A stretch of 64,000 nucleotides of DNA from Afipia massiliensis (GTDB taxonomy: Bacteria; Pseudomonadota; Alphaproteobacteria; Rhizobiales; Xanthobacteraceae): assembly GCF_014203115.1 (NCBI RefSeq), contig NZ_JACHIJ010000006.1:186001-250000 (forward strand), given 5' to 3'. Under the pieces are notes generated by a model, which was not told where the DNA came from, did not search any database, and worked only from the letters and a program-made list of their open reading frames with translations. The position numbers and the translations under genes are program-made. Of this stretch, positions 16,510-25,595 are shown piece by piece. Within the stretch, counting starts at the first letter, position 1. Each line of letters opens with the position of its first letter.

Positions 16510-17724
16510 TTGTCGAAAGTGTCTGCGCGGAAAGCCATCATGTTCGTCGGAGCAGGCCAGCACCAGCTTCCGGGAATTCACAATGCCAAGGCGCGAGGTC
16601 ATCGGATTATTGCGCTGGATGGTGATGCAAATGCGCCAGGTTTCGCTTTCGCCGATGAATCACATGTCGTGAATATCAAGGATGTTGACGCGTGCTTCGA
16701 GGTTGCCAGGAAGTGCAATTTTGATGGCGTGCTTGCTCTCGCGACCGAGGCCGGTGTGCGCAGCGCGTCATTCATTGCCGAGAAATTCGGGCTTCCGGGA
16801 TTGCCTTTCTCGGCCGCCTGCAAAGCGACGGATAAGCGCGCGATGCGCGAAATTTTCAGTGAAGTCGGTGTTCCATCCACTCTGTTTCGTTCTTGCGGCT
16901 CGATCGATGACGCCAGCGAGGCCTATCTGGTATTGGGGCCAAAAGTCGTCGTGAAGCCGGCAAATAGTGCAGGATCCCGCGGGGTTTCCTTTGTGCAGGC
17001 GCCGGAAGATGTTTCGGGCGCGTTTTCGGTCGCGAGCACTGTCGCCAGCGGGGAAGATGTGCTGGTCGAGACGTTTCTCGAAGGACCGGAAGTCGCTGTT
17101 GACGGCTTCATGGTCGGTGACGACTTTCAGCTGTTTTGCGTCAGCGACAAAATTCGGACCAAGCCGCCGGCGCTTCTCGACACGTCTGTCATCTTTCCCG
17201 CACAGCGATCCGCGTCAGAATGCAGCGCAATTGTAGACGTTGCAACCAGAGCAGCGCGAGCCTTGGGAATTCGCAATGCGCCGATCCACGCTGAACTCAT
17301 TGTGACGCGTGAAGGGCCTAAAATGGTTGAGATCGCAGCGCGAGGCGCGGGTTTCCACGTCTTTACTCAGATCATGCCGTGGATCAGTGGCGTCGATACC
17401 GTAAAGGCACAGGTTGCCCTGTGTCTGGGCGATCGCCCGGACGTTCGGGCCGGTTCGCCAAAAGCGGCTGTTCTCGATTTTCCACGAGCTCCTGCCGGCC
17501 GTGTGCAGGCAATTGAAGGTATGGAATTGCTCGCTACTGACCCCGGGCTGATCTTTTCCGAGGTGTTTTGCAAGATTGGAGATGTGGTTGGACCTTTGCG
17601 CTCTGGAGCGGATCGCATTGCCGCTGTCTGCGCAAAGGGTGAGACCATGGCCGAAGCGCGCAGCGCGCTATCGCGCGCACTTTCCAACTTGAGAATCTCG
17701 ATTGAGCCTGAGGTGACGCAGTGA
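16510..17724 (+). CDS. ATP-grasp carboxylate-amine ligase
   Basis: The 404-residue protein has a preATP-grasp Rossmann start (IMFVGAGQHQLPGIHNAK), the ATP-grasp lysine loop KVVVKPANSAGSRGVSFV near residue 145, and the metal-binding region HAELIVTREGPKMVEIAARG followed by FTQIMPWISGVDTVKAQVAL. Such enzymes activate a carboxylic acid as an acyl phosphate and join it to an amine. It resembles the carbamoyl-phosphate synthase L-chain / BtrJ-like group. It is coupled on both sides: its TTG abuts the extended methyltransferase stop and its TGA overlaps the next GTG. Within a pse locus without PseH, it may attach an unusual acyl or amino acid to the amino sugar. Confidence 0.82.
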   Translation: MSKVSARKAIMFVGAGQHQLPGIHNAKARGHRIIALDGDANAPGFAFADESHVVNIKDVDACFEVARKCNFDGVLALATEAGVRSASFIAEKFGLPGLPFSAACKATDKRAMREIFSEVGVPSTLFRSCGSIDDASEAYLVLGPKVVVKPANSAGSRGVSFVQAPEDVSGAFSVASTVASGEDVLVETFLEGPEVAVDGFMVGDDFQLFCVSDKIRTKPPALLDTSVIFPAQRSASECSAIVDVATRAARALGIRNAPIHAELIVTREGPKMVEIAARGAGFHVFTQIMPWISGVDTVKAQVALCLGDRPDVRAGSPKAAVLDFPRAPAGRVQAIEGMELLATDPGLIFSEVFCKIGDVVGPLRSGADRIAAVCAKGETMAEARSALSRALSNLRISIEPEVTQ

Positions 17725-18680
17725 CAAGGCCTTTGCCTATTGCTCTGACCTTTGATCTGGATCCAGACGTCTTCGATGCCTCGATTGATCCAGAGAGTCA
17801 TCGCAATCGATTGACGTGGCTTTGCATAACTCTTGGCATTCGCAGAATTCACGAAGCGCTCGAAGGAATCCCGGCATTTCGCGGCGTTGCCCCGCCATGC
17901 ACGTGGTTTGTCCGGGTCGATAACCAGATTGCGGACATCTACGGCCGGCCGGGGCATTTGCTTGAACAGTATGATGCGATCTTCCGGGATGCTCAGAAGC
18001 GAGGGGATGAGATTTCATGGCATCCACACCTCTATCGCCGGATCGAGAACAACTGGATTCAAGAGACGGACGAGGCCGCTTTGGACGAAGCCCTGAAGTG
18101 GTCTGTCACCGACATGCGCAAAATGGGCTATGAGGTCGCATGTTCTCGCATCGGTGAGGCGTACGGTTCCTCATGCATTATGCGATCGCTGTCGCAACTC
18201 GGCATCAGATATGACGCGACCGCGATGGCCGGCCGTCGCAGAGTGGACGATCAGAGGCTGATAGACTGGCTTCCAACGCCGCCGGACGGCTATCGGCCGT
18301 CGCAGGCCGATCATCGCGTTCCAGGAAAGCCTGAGTACCCGATACTTGAAGTTCCGATGTCCATGCTTCAGGTCAAGGCCGAATACGACGAACAGCCGAT
18401 CCTGCGTTATCTGGATTTGTCGTTTCACCCGGCTTCACTCGATGTGGGTCTATCCGATCTCGTGAAGAATGCACCCCATCTGGTCGCGGTAACGCATCCG
18501 AGTGCGATTCTGGCGGAGTGTCGGCCAGCCAAGCCTCATGGTTTGTTGTCGTATGCGATCGAGGGATTGGTGGCGAATGTCCTCGCGATCATTTCTCGCG
18601 CTCAAATGGCCGGCAGGAGTGTCCAGTTCGTGACGATGAGCGATCTTGGCCGCCAGATCGAGACGCGGATTGATGGCTAG
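17721..18680 (+). CDS. NodB-like polysaccharide deacetylase family protein
   Basis: The 319-residue protein starts with ALTFDLDPDVFD, the acidic strand of the NodB homology domain. A His-rich WHPHLYRRI near residue 98 may stand for the metal-binding motif 2, although the usual H-x3-H spacing is not kept. A final conserved-looking block is HLVAVTHPSAI. The GTG start overlaps the preceding stop by 4 bases. Family members remove N-acetyl groups from sugars. Here it could free an amino group for re-acylation by the ATP-grasp ligase, an inference from gene order. The altered metal motif makes the catalytic status uncertain. Confidence 0.65.
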   Translation: MTRPLPIALTFDLDPDVFDASIDPESHRNRLTWLCITLGIRRIHEALEGIPAFRGVAPPCTWFVRVDNQIADIYGRPGHLLEQYDAIFRDAQKRGDEISWHPHLYRRIENNWIQETDEAALDEALKWSVTDMRKMGYEVACSRIGEAYGSSCIMRSLSQLGIRYDATAMAGRRRVDDQRLIDWLPTPPDGYRPSQADHRVPGKPEYPILEVPMSMLQVKAEYDEQPILRYLDLSFHPASLDVGLSDLVKNAPHLVAVTHPSAILAECRPAKPHGLLSYAIEGLVANVLAIISRAQMAGRSVQFVTMSDLGRQIETRIDG

Positions 18681-19785
18681 CGCGGCTCATCTGGAGAATC
18701 GGCTCGCGGCTCTGATCGGCCGTAAGCATTGCATTGCGGTGGGCCGTGGGGCAACGGCGCTTTGGCTCCTGTTCCGTACCATAAGAGATGCAAAGAGAAA
18801 TGTTCTGGTCCTTCCAGCCACTCTATGTCTCAGTCCGGCGTTTGTCGCTCAACTCGCCGGATTTCAGCTCGAGTTCTGTGATGTCGAGCGAGCCACAGGC
18901 AATCTGTCGCCAGAGAAGCTTGAACGACTGCTTGCCTCGAATTCCAGCATCAGAGCGGTGTTGCTCGCTCATCTCTATGGCCAGCCTGCAAAGATCAAAC
19001 AGATCAAGGCGATCTGTTCAGCGTTTGATGTGTTGCTTATCGAGGACGTTGCGCAGGCGTTTGGCGCAACGACCGAAGGCCGGATGGCCGGTGCTTTCGG
19101 AGACGTGGCCATTCTGAGTTTCGGTCACACGAAGATTCTCGATGCTGGCGGGGGTGGGGCGCTGCTCACGGACGATGACGCGCTAGCGAACGAAATAAGG
19201 TCGGCTTCGCGAGATCTCCCGGGTCAGCACCCGGAAAGCGCGTCATGGTCTGATGATTATCGAAAAGCGTATTATGCGCTGGCGCCGCTGGCGGAGCAGC
19301 AAACAAGGCTTCGCACGCTGATAGGCGCGCTGGGTGCAGTCTTCCCGCAAATGTACGTCTATCGGCTTGACGATCCTCTGGTTGAGCGTATTGAGCATCA
19401 GCTTGACCAGATGGACCGAGAAATAGATCACCGGCGCGCGATGGCCGATGGCTACGCTGAAGGGCTGTGTGGACTTCCGGTATCCTTTCTGAACACGGAT
19501 CGGGAAGGTGTGCCGTGGCGTTTCAATATCAAGCTCCAGCGCCAGTGGCGGAACGCGGCACTAACATCTCTGCGAAATGAAAAATTTGATGCCAGTTCGT
19601 GGTATCCTGCGCTTCCTCCCTTCTTTCGGTTCGATGACGAATGGGAGGAAAAATATCCGGGCACTGCAGATATAGAGGCTGGCATTGTCAACCTTTGGGT
19701 CGATAGCTCAACGACCCGCTCGCGTGTCGCAGCTTGTTGCCAAAGCCTGGCGCGTTCACTCGATCGTATCAGTGGGAAAGCTTGA
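18673..19785 (+). CDS. DegT/DnrJ/EryC1-family aminotransferase
   Basis: The 370-residue PLP enzyme has LENRLAALIGRKHCIAVGRG at the N-terminus, LLIEDVAQAFGATTEGRMAG and the PLP lysine K154 in SFGHTKILDAGGGGALL. DegT enzymes usually aminate 3- or 4-keto nucleotide sugars. The ATG at 18673 overlaps the end of the deacetylase-like gene by 8 bases and lacks the 9-residue extension of the longest frame. The pathway's PseC is a separate gene at 22016, so this enzyme must do something else, either on a second sugar or on a keto-acid made by the aldolase encoded next. Confidence 0.8.
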   Translation: MASAAHLENRLAALIGRKHCIAVGRGATALWLLFRTIRDAKRNVLVLPATLCLSPAFVAQLAGFQLEFCDVERATGNLSPEKLERLLASNSSIRAVLLAHLYGQPAKIKQIKAICSAFDVLLIEDVAQAFGATTEGRMAGAFGDVAILSFGHTKILDAGGGGALLTDDDALANEIRSASRDLPGQHPESASWSDDYRKAYYALAPLAEQQTRLRTLIGALGAVFPQMYVYRLDDPLVERIEHQLDQMDREIDHRRAMADGYAEGLCGLPVSFLNTDREGVPWRFNIKLQRQWRNAALTSLRNEKFDASSWYPALPPFFRFDDEWEEKYPGTADIEAGIVNLWVDSSTTRSRVAACCQSLARSLDRISGKA

Positions 19786-19791
19786 TCGTTG

Positions 19792-20856
19792 ATGACCAAC
19801 AACTCAAAAAAAGTTTCATTGGTGGACTGCACACTCAGGGATGGGAGCTACCAGGTTGGATTCGGCTTTACCGCAGCTCATACCGCGGCGCTCGTATCCC
19901 GGCTGGAGCAAACGGGTATCGAATGGATCGAGGTCGGGCACGGTCTTGGGTTGGGCGCGCCGGCTTCGGGGCGCGTCAAGTCCGCTGCAAGCGACAAGGA
20001 CTACATCGTTGCGGCGCGCGAAGCCCGTAAAAGCGCGAAGATCGGCGTATTTGCAATGCAGGCTTTCGCGAATAATGACGACATCAGCCGCGCGGTGGAT
20101 CACGGCATCGATTTCATTCGTGTCGGTGTTGACGCTGGCCGTTTTGATGCGGGCGAGGATTTCATACGTCACGCGGCCAGGCTGAATGTTCATGTCACGA
20201 CGTTTCTGATGAAGACCTATACCGTTGATCTCGCCCGGCTGAGGGACAATGCCAGTCGTTTCGTAGACTGGGGGAGCGACGCCGTTTCGATCGTGGACAG
20301 TGCCGGCGGAATGACGCCGCCAATGGTTCGTGACTACGTCTCGGTGGTGAGAGACAAGACAAATCTGCCGGTCAATTTTCACGGTCATAACAATCTCCAG
20401 CTTGCGGTTGGGAACGCTATCGCTGCCATTGATGCGGGCGCCACGAGTTTGGATGCATCTTTGCGCGGGCTGGGACGCTCGGCCGGCAACGCACAGATCG
20501 AAGCGCTCGCGATTGCGCTCGATCGCTGCGGATTTGACATTGCGTGCGATCCTATGGCGTTGGCCAGGCTGGCGCGGGATTTCTATCCGGCGCTCGTCGA
20601 AGGAAACACGACTGCCCCTCTGTTTCGCAGCGAAGATTTGTCGGCCGGCATTGATTTTCCGGACCTCGTCCAAGGAAAATCATTCGTTCATTCGGCGCTC
20701 CAGCCGGTCATTGACGAGGTTTCAAAGGACGTCAACGTGGATCCTGCGGATCTTGCCATTGAAGTGGGAAAGATTTCCGGTGGCCTCGATCTCAGTCGGC
20801 ATGCGGTGAAATCTATTGCCGAAAAGCTGGTAGGTCAAAGCCAGTCAAGAAACTGA
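19792..20856 (+). CDS. HMGL-type aldolase (4-hydroxy-2-oxovalerate aldolase-like)
   Basis: The 354-residue TIM barrel carries LVDCTLRDGSYQVGF near residue 10, with the D-x-x-L-R-D metal and catalytic set, and FHGHNNLQLAVGNAIAAIDA near 196 with the two metal-binding histidines H197 and H199. DmpG-type enzymes join pyruvate to an aldehyde to give a 4-hydroxy-2-oxo acid. The usual partner, an acylating aldehyde dehydrogenase, is absent, so a catabolic role is unlikely. The gene follows the DegT gene by 6 bases. I infer that it makes a short hydroxy keto-acid for decorating a glycan. Confidence 0.82.
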   Translation: MTNNSKKVSLVDCTLRDGSYQVGFGFTAAHTAALVSRLEQTGIEWIEVGHGLGLGAPASGRVKSAASDKDYIVAAREARKSAKIGVFAMQAFANNDDISRAVDHGIDFIRVGVDAGRFDAGEDFIRHAARLNVHVTTFLMKTYTVDLARLRDNASRFVDWGSDAVSIVDSAGGMTPPMVRDYVSVVRDKTNLPVNFHGHNNLQLAVGNAIAAIDAGATSLDASLRGLGRSAGNAQIEALAIALDRCGFDIACDPMALARLARDFYPALVEGNTTAPLFRSEDLSAGIDFPDLVQGKSFVHSALQPVIDEVSKDVNVDPADLAIEVGKISGGLDLSRHAVKSIAEKLVGQSQSRN

Positions 20857-20946
20857 CCCCAAACGTGAATAATTTTGGTTCGAGAATCGTCGTAGTGGGA
20901 ACGCGAGAGCACATCTTTCTGTCGCCAGGCGAAGCAAGAGGTTTGA

Positions 20947-21981
20947 ATGAATTCCGTAGATAACATGCAAGATGCGAGCACAGGCGAGGCTTGGCGCCAA
21001 TTCGACGGGAAGTCGGTTTTGGTTACCGGTGGCACAGGATCGTTTGGAAAACATTTCATTCGCCGGCTACTCAAGTCCGCTTCTCCTCGGCGGCTCGTGA
21101 TTTTCTCACGGGACGAGATGAAGCAGTTCGAGATGCAGAACGAGTTAACGCCACTCGATAAGAATGGCGTTCTTCGGTTTTTCATCGGCGATGTTCGCGA
21201 TCGTTCCAGGCTTGAAATGGCGTTTCGCCGGATCGACATCGTGATTCATGCGGCGGCGCTGAAACAGGTTCCTACGGCAGAATACAATCCGTTCGAGTGC
21301 ATTCACACGAATGTGCTCGGCGCAGAGTACATTGTCCACGCCGCTCTGCGGTCCGATGTCAGTCGGGTCATTGCGCTGTCAACCGATAAGGCCGCAAGCC
21401 CGATAAATCTTTACGGAGCCAGTAAGTTGGCATCCGACAAGATATTCCTTGCCGCGAACAATCTCAGCGGCTCCGGTGGAGCGCGGTTCGCCGTCGTTCG
21501 CTATGGTAACGTGATGGCATCTCGCGGCAGCGTGATCCCGTTCTTTCAACGGCTCGTTGCGGAAGGGGCAAAATCCTTGCCGATAACCGATCCGCGAATG
21601 ACGAGGTTCTGGATCACGTTGCCGATGGCGGCGGATTTCGTTGCTGCAAGTATCGGACGGATGTCGGGAGGCGAGATTTTCATCCCGAAGATTCCGAGCA
21701 TGAAGATTACCAGCTTGGCCGATGCAATCGCGCCGGGAATGCCGCACGAACTGGTGGGCATTCGCCCCGGCGAGAAGTTACATGAAGTCATGATCACTGA
21801 GGACGATGCCCGAAACACGATCGAGTTGTCGGATCACTACGTCATTCAACCGAGTTTCGGATACTGGTCGCGTCCCGCTTATTTGGAATCAGCCAAGCCG
21901 GTTGCGGAAAATTTCCGCTACGCGAGCGATAATAATACGCAGTGGCTGGATGCCGACACGCTTCGCAAGCTGATCGGTTAG
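20947..21981 (+). CDS. pseB: UDP-N-acetylglucosamine 4,6-dehydratase (inverting)
   Basis: The first enzyme of the pseudaminic acid pathway: it removes water from UDP-GlcNAc with C5 inversion. The 344-residue protein has VTGGTGSFGKHF near residue 26, RDEMKQFEMQ, the catalytic D147-K148 in STDKAASPINLYGASK and Y156-x3-K160. These features separate PseB from the FlaA1/PglF long forms, and there are no membrane segments. An AGAGG site precedes the ATG. A 90-base gap separates it from the aldolase block, so it may start a new transcription unit together with pseC. Confidence 0.92.
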   Translation: MNSVDNMQDASTGEAWRQFDGKSVLVTGGTGSFGKHFIRRLLKSASPRRLVIFSRDEMKQFEMQNELTPLDKNGVLRFFIGDVRDRSRLEMAFRRIDIVIHAAALKQVPTAEYNPFECIHTNVLGAEYIVHAALRSDVSRVIALSTDKAASPINLYGASKLASDKIFLAANNLSGSGGARFAVVRYGNVMASRGSVIPFFQRLVAEGAKSLPITDPRMTRFWITLPMAADFVAASIGRMSGGEIFIPKIPSMKITSLADAIAPGMPHELVGIRPGEKLHEVMITEDDARNTIELSDHYVIQPSFGYWSRPAYLESAKPVAENFRYASDNNTQWLDADTLRKLIG

Positions 21982-22015
21982 CGGGTGAACTGAGCTCATC
22001 AAAAGAGATCCATCA

Positions 22016-23221
22016 ATGACTGCTGAATTCCTGCCATACGGCCGTCACGTCATCGACGAGGATGACATTTCAGCCGTCGCCGACGTGTTGCGTGGGGACT
22101 GGTTGACGACCGGCCCCGCTGTCGAGAAGTTTGAAGCATCGTTGGCGGAGCGTGTAGGCGCCAGATTTGCTGTCGCTTGTTCAAGCGGAACGGCGGGGCT
22201 TCATATGGCGACTGCTGCTGCCGGTTTGTCGGCGAGCGATCGCGCGATTGTCCCGCCCATGACGTTTCTGGCGACAGCCAATGCGGTTCGCTATCAGGGC
22301 GGTGAGGTCATATTTTCGGATGTAGATCCGCAAACAGGCCTCCTCAATATTGACGGGCTGCAGGAGGCGGTCGAGCGGTCTCCGAATGGAGTCCGTGCGG
22401 TGCTGCCGGTGCATCTTGCCGGCCAGACAGTAGATATGCCGGCTCTGGCGAAACTCGCCGACAAGGCCGGGTTCGTGGTTATTGAAGATGCGTGCCATGC
22501 GCTGGGGACAGAATATCTGGACGGCAAGGAGATCGTGAACGTCGGGTCGTGCCGGCATAGCACGATGGCGGTTTTCTCATTTCATCCAGTCAAAACGATA
22601 GCCATGGGCGAGGGCGGGGCTGTTACGACCAATGATCCCGATGTTTACCGGAAGCTTCTGGAATTTCGAAATCACGGAATGACGCGCGATGCCGCCCGGT
22701 TTCAGAATAAGGGTATGGCGTTCGATTCGGATGGACAGCCGAATCCCTGGTACTACGAAATGCCGGATGTCGGCTTCAACTATCGCGCCAGCGACATCCA
22801 TTGCGCCTTAGCTCACAGTCAGCTCAAGAAACTGAATTCGTTCATCGGCAGGCGCCGCGAACTTGCAGTGCGCTATGACGAGTTGCTAGGGCCTTTGTCG
22901 CCGGCTGTGTTGCCGCCACTTCATATTGAAGGATGCATGCCGGCCTGGCACCTCTACGCCGTGCGCATCGACTTTAAGGCCGCCGGACTAGCACGCAAGC
23001 AGCTCATGGTTCGCTTGCGAGAGTCGGGAATTGGATCGCAGGTGCACTACATTCCGGTCCATCAGCAGCCCTATTATCGGAGACTGCATGGCGACGTAAG
23101 CTTGCCGGGCGCGGATGCCTACTATGGTGCGACGCTTTCGCTGCCTTTGTTTCCCTCGATGTCCGACCGCGACGTTGACAGGGTTGTTGATACGCTGGCC
23201 CATTCTCTCAGGTTGAACTGA
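22016..23221 (+). CDS. pseC: UDP-4-amino-4,6-dideoxy-N-acetyl-L-altrosamine transaminase
   Basis: The 401-residue DegT-family enzyme aminates the 4-keto product of PseB. It begins FLPYGRHVIDEDDISAVADV and has the PLP lysine K193 in FSFHPVKTIAMGEGGAV, both close to known PseC proteins; PMTFLATANAVRYQGG and HYIPVHQQPYYRR are also family features. It follows pseB by 34 bases. Length and motifs are intact. Its product would be the substrate for the N-acyltransferase step, for which no PseH gene is seen here. Confidence 0.92.
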   Translation: MTAEFLPYGRHVIDEDDISAVADVLRGDWLTTGPAVEKFEASLAERVGARFAVACSSGTAGLHMATAAAGLSASDRAIVPPMTFLATANAVRYQGGEVIFSDVDPQTGLLNIDGLQEAVERSPNGVRAVLPVHLAGQTVDMPALAKLADKAGFVVIEDACHALGTEYLDGKEIVNVGSCRHSTMAVFSFHPVKTIAMGEGGAVTTNDPDVYRKLLEFRNHGMTRDAARFQNKGMAFDSDGQPNPWYYEMPDVGFNYRASDIHCALAHSQLKKLNSFIGRRRELAVRYDELLGPLSPAVLPPLHIEGCMPAWHLYAVRIDFKAAGLARKQLMVRLRESGIGSQVHYIPVHQQPYYRRLHGDVSLPGADAYYGATLSLPLFPSMSDRDVDRVVDTLAHSLRLN

Positions 23222-23257
23222 GACGCCCTGAATCATGGTCCGACCGAGCTAAAGCAG

Positions 23258-23962
23258 ATGAATACAGTCCGCAGCTGGTACGATTCCGCTTATGCGTCCC
23301 TGGGCTTTGCGGCGCAGCGCCGATATCCCAACGAAGAACTGCTTCGATTCATGGGGCGTCATTTCTTCGGAGTAGATAAAGCTCAGCGTTCGTCGAAGAC
23401 GTTTCTTGAGCTGGGCTGCGGTTCCGGAGCAAATCTATGGATGATCGCCAGGGAAGGATTCGATGCTTACGGTCTGGATCTTTCTCCAGAAGCGCTGCGT
23501 TTGTGCGAAATCATGCTTGAGAGCTGGGGCGAAACTGCCTCGCTGCAAGCAGGAAGCATTTTAGACTTGCCTTACTCGGCCGACATGTTTGACGCCGTCG
23601 TGGACGTATTCTCGACATACTGCGTTAACGAAGAGGAATTCGGCCGATGTCTAGACGAAGTGGCCCGCGTTACAAAATCGGGCGGGCTGTATTTTTCTTA
23701 TTCGCCATCGAAGAATTCAGAAGCTTTCAAGTCGCATCATCCCGCGGTCAAGATCGATGACAGCACTCTTGACGGGATCGCGCGGCCGACATCGCCCTAC
23801 TATGGCAATAGCTATCCTTTTAGATTCATTTCTCCGGAAGAGTACGCTCACCTTCTGCGCAGCCGGGGATTCAATGTTATTTTAAGCGAGCGGATAGGGC
23901 GTACCTACAGAGACGGTGCGGAGTATTTCGAGTTTGTGAGCTTGACGGCTCAAAAAGCGTGA
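23258..23962 (+). CDS. Class I SAM-dependent methyltransferase
   Basis: The 234-residue protein has motif I FLELGCGSGANLWMIAREG near residue 47, YGLDLSPEAL and FDAVVDVFSTYCVNEEEF, then VTKSGGLYFSYSPSK. It belongs to the UbiE/Methyltransf_11 group often found in nonulosonate and O-antigen loci. Its stop overlaps the GTG start of the next gene by 4 bases. O- or N-methylation of the sugar or its acyl group is possible, but nothing shows the acceptor. Confidence 0.82.
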   Translation: MNTVRSWYDSAYASLGFAAQRRYPNEELLRFMGRHFFGVDKAQRSSKTFLELGCGSGANLWMIAREGFDAYGLDLSPEALRLCEIMLESWGETASLQAGSILDLPYSADMFDAVVDVFSTYCVNEEEFGRCLDEVARVTKSGGLYFSYSPSKNSEAFKSHHPAVKIDDSTLDGIARPTSPYYGNSYPFRFISPEEYAHLLRSRGFNVILSERIGRTYRDGAEYFEFVSLTAQKA

Positions 23963-24906
23963 CCGATTTGAGGGCTATATCCGATCAGCAGCGGAAGGTT
24001 GCAGGACGGCTGATGCTGGGTACCGTCCAGTTCGGCATTCCGTATGGCGTGACAAATGCACGCGGCAAGATTTCGCCTGAGAAAGTCTCGGAGATACTTT
24101 CAGCGGCGCAACAGTCAGGTATCAGGCTCGTGGATACGGCTGCTGATTACGGCACAAGCGAGGAGGTATTGGGCCGATACCTGCCTGCAGATGTTGGAGT
24201 CGTTACCAAGATCCCGGCTGTGAAAGCCGATGCCGTTACGCCTGCCGATATTCAGCTTGTAAGAAACTCCGTATTCCGATCACTTGAGCGGCTGCGCCGC
24301 ACGAAAATCGATGCCCTTCTGGCTCATCAATGCGCGGATTTGTTCAAGCCGGGTGGTAAGCAACTGGTCCAGTTGCTGCAACAACTTAAGGCTGATGGCA
24401 TAGTCTCCCAAATCGGGATCTCGGTGTATGACAGTGACGATATCGATCATGCACTTGAGCTGTTTCGCCCCGATGTGGTTCAGGTGCCCTTGAATCTGTT
24501 TGACCAGCGGCTCAAGCTTAGCGGCCACATTGCCAGGATGCGCGATTTGGGAATCCAGGTTCATGCGCGGTCGGCCTTTTTGCAGGGAGTATTGCTGGCC
24601 GAGCCATTGAGCCTGCCTGCTTACTTCAGGCAGTTCGACGGTCAGTTCGCTCGCTATAACGAGCTTCTTGGCGTGAGTGGAATTTCCCGCATCGCTGCCT
24701 GCCTTGGCTTCATGATCGAGCAGAGTGGATGTGATTTTGTCATTGTGGGGGTGACCGACCGGAGTGAGCTGGAAGAAATTGTTTCTTCCCTTCCGGCAGG
24801 GAGCGCTTTGCCGCCTATGGATGTGCTCGCGACCGATGAAAGCGCGCTGATCGACCCACGGACGTGGAATCTCTCCGCACCCGCAAACGAGGCAGCCCGG
24901 CAATGA
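23959..24906 (+). CDS. Aldo/keto reductase
   Basis: The 315-residue TIM barrel shows the catalytic tetrad of the family: D and Y in LVDTAADYGTSEEVLG, K in VVTKIPAVK and H in IDALLAHQCADLF. It also has GISVYDSDDIDHAL and VHARSAFLQGVLL. Reductases of this type recur in pseudaminic and legionaminic acid gene sets, where they may reduce a keto-acid or keto-sugar. It overlaps the preceding methyltransferase and the following pseF by 4 bases each, so the three are translated together. Confidence 0.85.
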   Translation: MTDLRAISDQQRKVAGRLMLGTVQFGIPYGVTNARGKISPEKVSEILSAAQQSGIRLVDTAADYGTSEEVLGRYLPADVGVVTKIPAVKADAVTPADIQLVRNSVFRSLERLRRTKIDALLAHQCADLFKPGGKQLVQLLQQLKADGIVSQIGISVYDSDDIDHALELFRPDVVQVPLNLFDQRLKLSGHIARMRDLGIQVHARSAFLQGVLLAEPLSLPAYFRQFDGQFARYNELLGVSGISRIAACLGFMIEQSGCDFVIVGVTDRSELEEIVSSLPAGSALPPMDVLATDESALIDPRTWNLSAPANEAARQ

Positions 24907-25589
24907 GAATTGCGATTGTGCCTGCCCGCGGGGGAAGCAAGCGAATTCCGAACAAGAACATCGTCGATTTCCTCGGTGCGCCTTTGATGAGCTACTCTCT
25001 CAAGGCGGCAGAGGCTTCAGGGCTCTTCGACGTCATCCACGTTTCAACAGATAGCCGCCGGATCGCAGAGGTTGCTGCGGAATGCGGCCATCCCGTCGAT
25101 TTCATGCGAGCGCCAGAACTTGCGGATGATCACACGCCGCTGTTGCCTGTGCTGCGGTGGACGCTTGAGCAATATGACTTGCGTGGACGGCGCTTTGACT
25201 CGGTTTGCCTTCTGATGCCGACGGCTCCGCTCATAGACGCAAGCGATCTTTGCGATGCGGCAGAATTATTTGCAAAAAAAGGGTCCAAACAAACCGTGAT
25301 CGCCGTATCGCGGTTTAGCGTCCCGGTTCAGTGGGCTTACTACCTCGATGCAGAGGGCCAGTTGGAGCCCGCCCAGCCGGGAATGGCGGACGTGCGGTCT
25401 CAAGATTTGCCTCCTGCCTATTTCGATTCCGGAACGTTTGTTTTTGTGCCGGGGTCTGACGTTCGGGGCGGGCGGATCGACGGGAAAATGATCGCTTATG
25501 AGATCCCGCGATATAAGGCGATTGATATCGATGACATGGATGATCTTCGTTTCGCCGAGATCATTGCCCGTGGTCTTTCGCAATCATAG
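24903..25589 (+). CDS. pseF: Pseudaminic acid cytidylyltransferase
   Basis: The 228-residue enzyme activates pseudaminic acid with CTP. It has the nucleotide-binding PARGGSKRIPNKN at the N-terminus, STDSRRIAEVA and LMPTAPLIDASDL, then AIDIDDMDDLRFAE near the C-terminus, as in NeuA/PseF proteins. The ATG at 24903 is chosen because it gives the ATGA overlap with the upstream stop and begins directly with the MRIAIVPARGG strand. It closes the visible core pse pathway. Confidence 0.9.
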   Translation: MRIAIVPARGGSKRIPNKNIVDFLGAPLMSYSLKAAEASGLFDVIHVSTDSRRIAEVAAECGHPVDFMRAPELADDHTPLLPVLRWTLEQYDLRGRRFDSVCLLMPTAPLIDASDLCDAAELFAKKGSKQTVIAVSRFSVPVQWAYYLDAEGQLEPAQPGMADVRSQDLPPAYFDSGTFVFVPGSDVRGGRIDGKMIAYEIPRYKAIDIDDMDDLRFAEIIARGLSQS

Positions 25590-25595
25590 CTGCGC

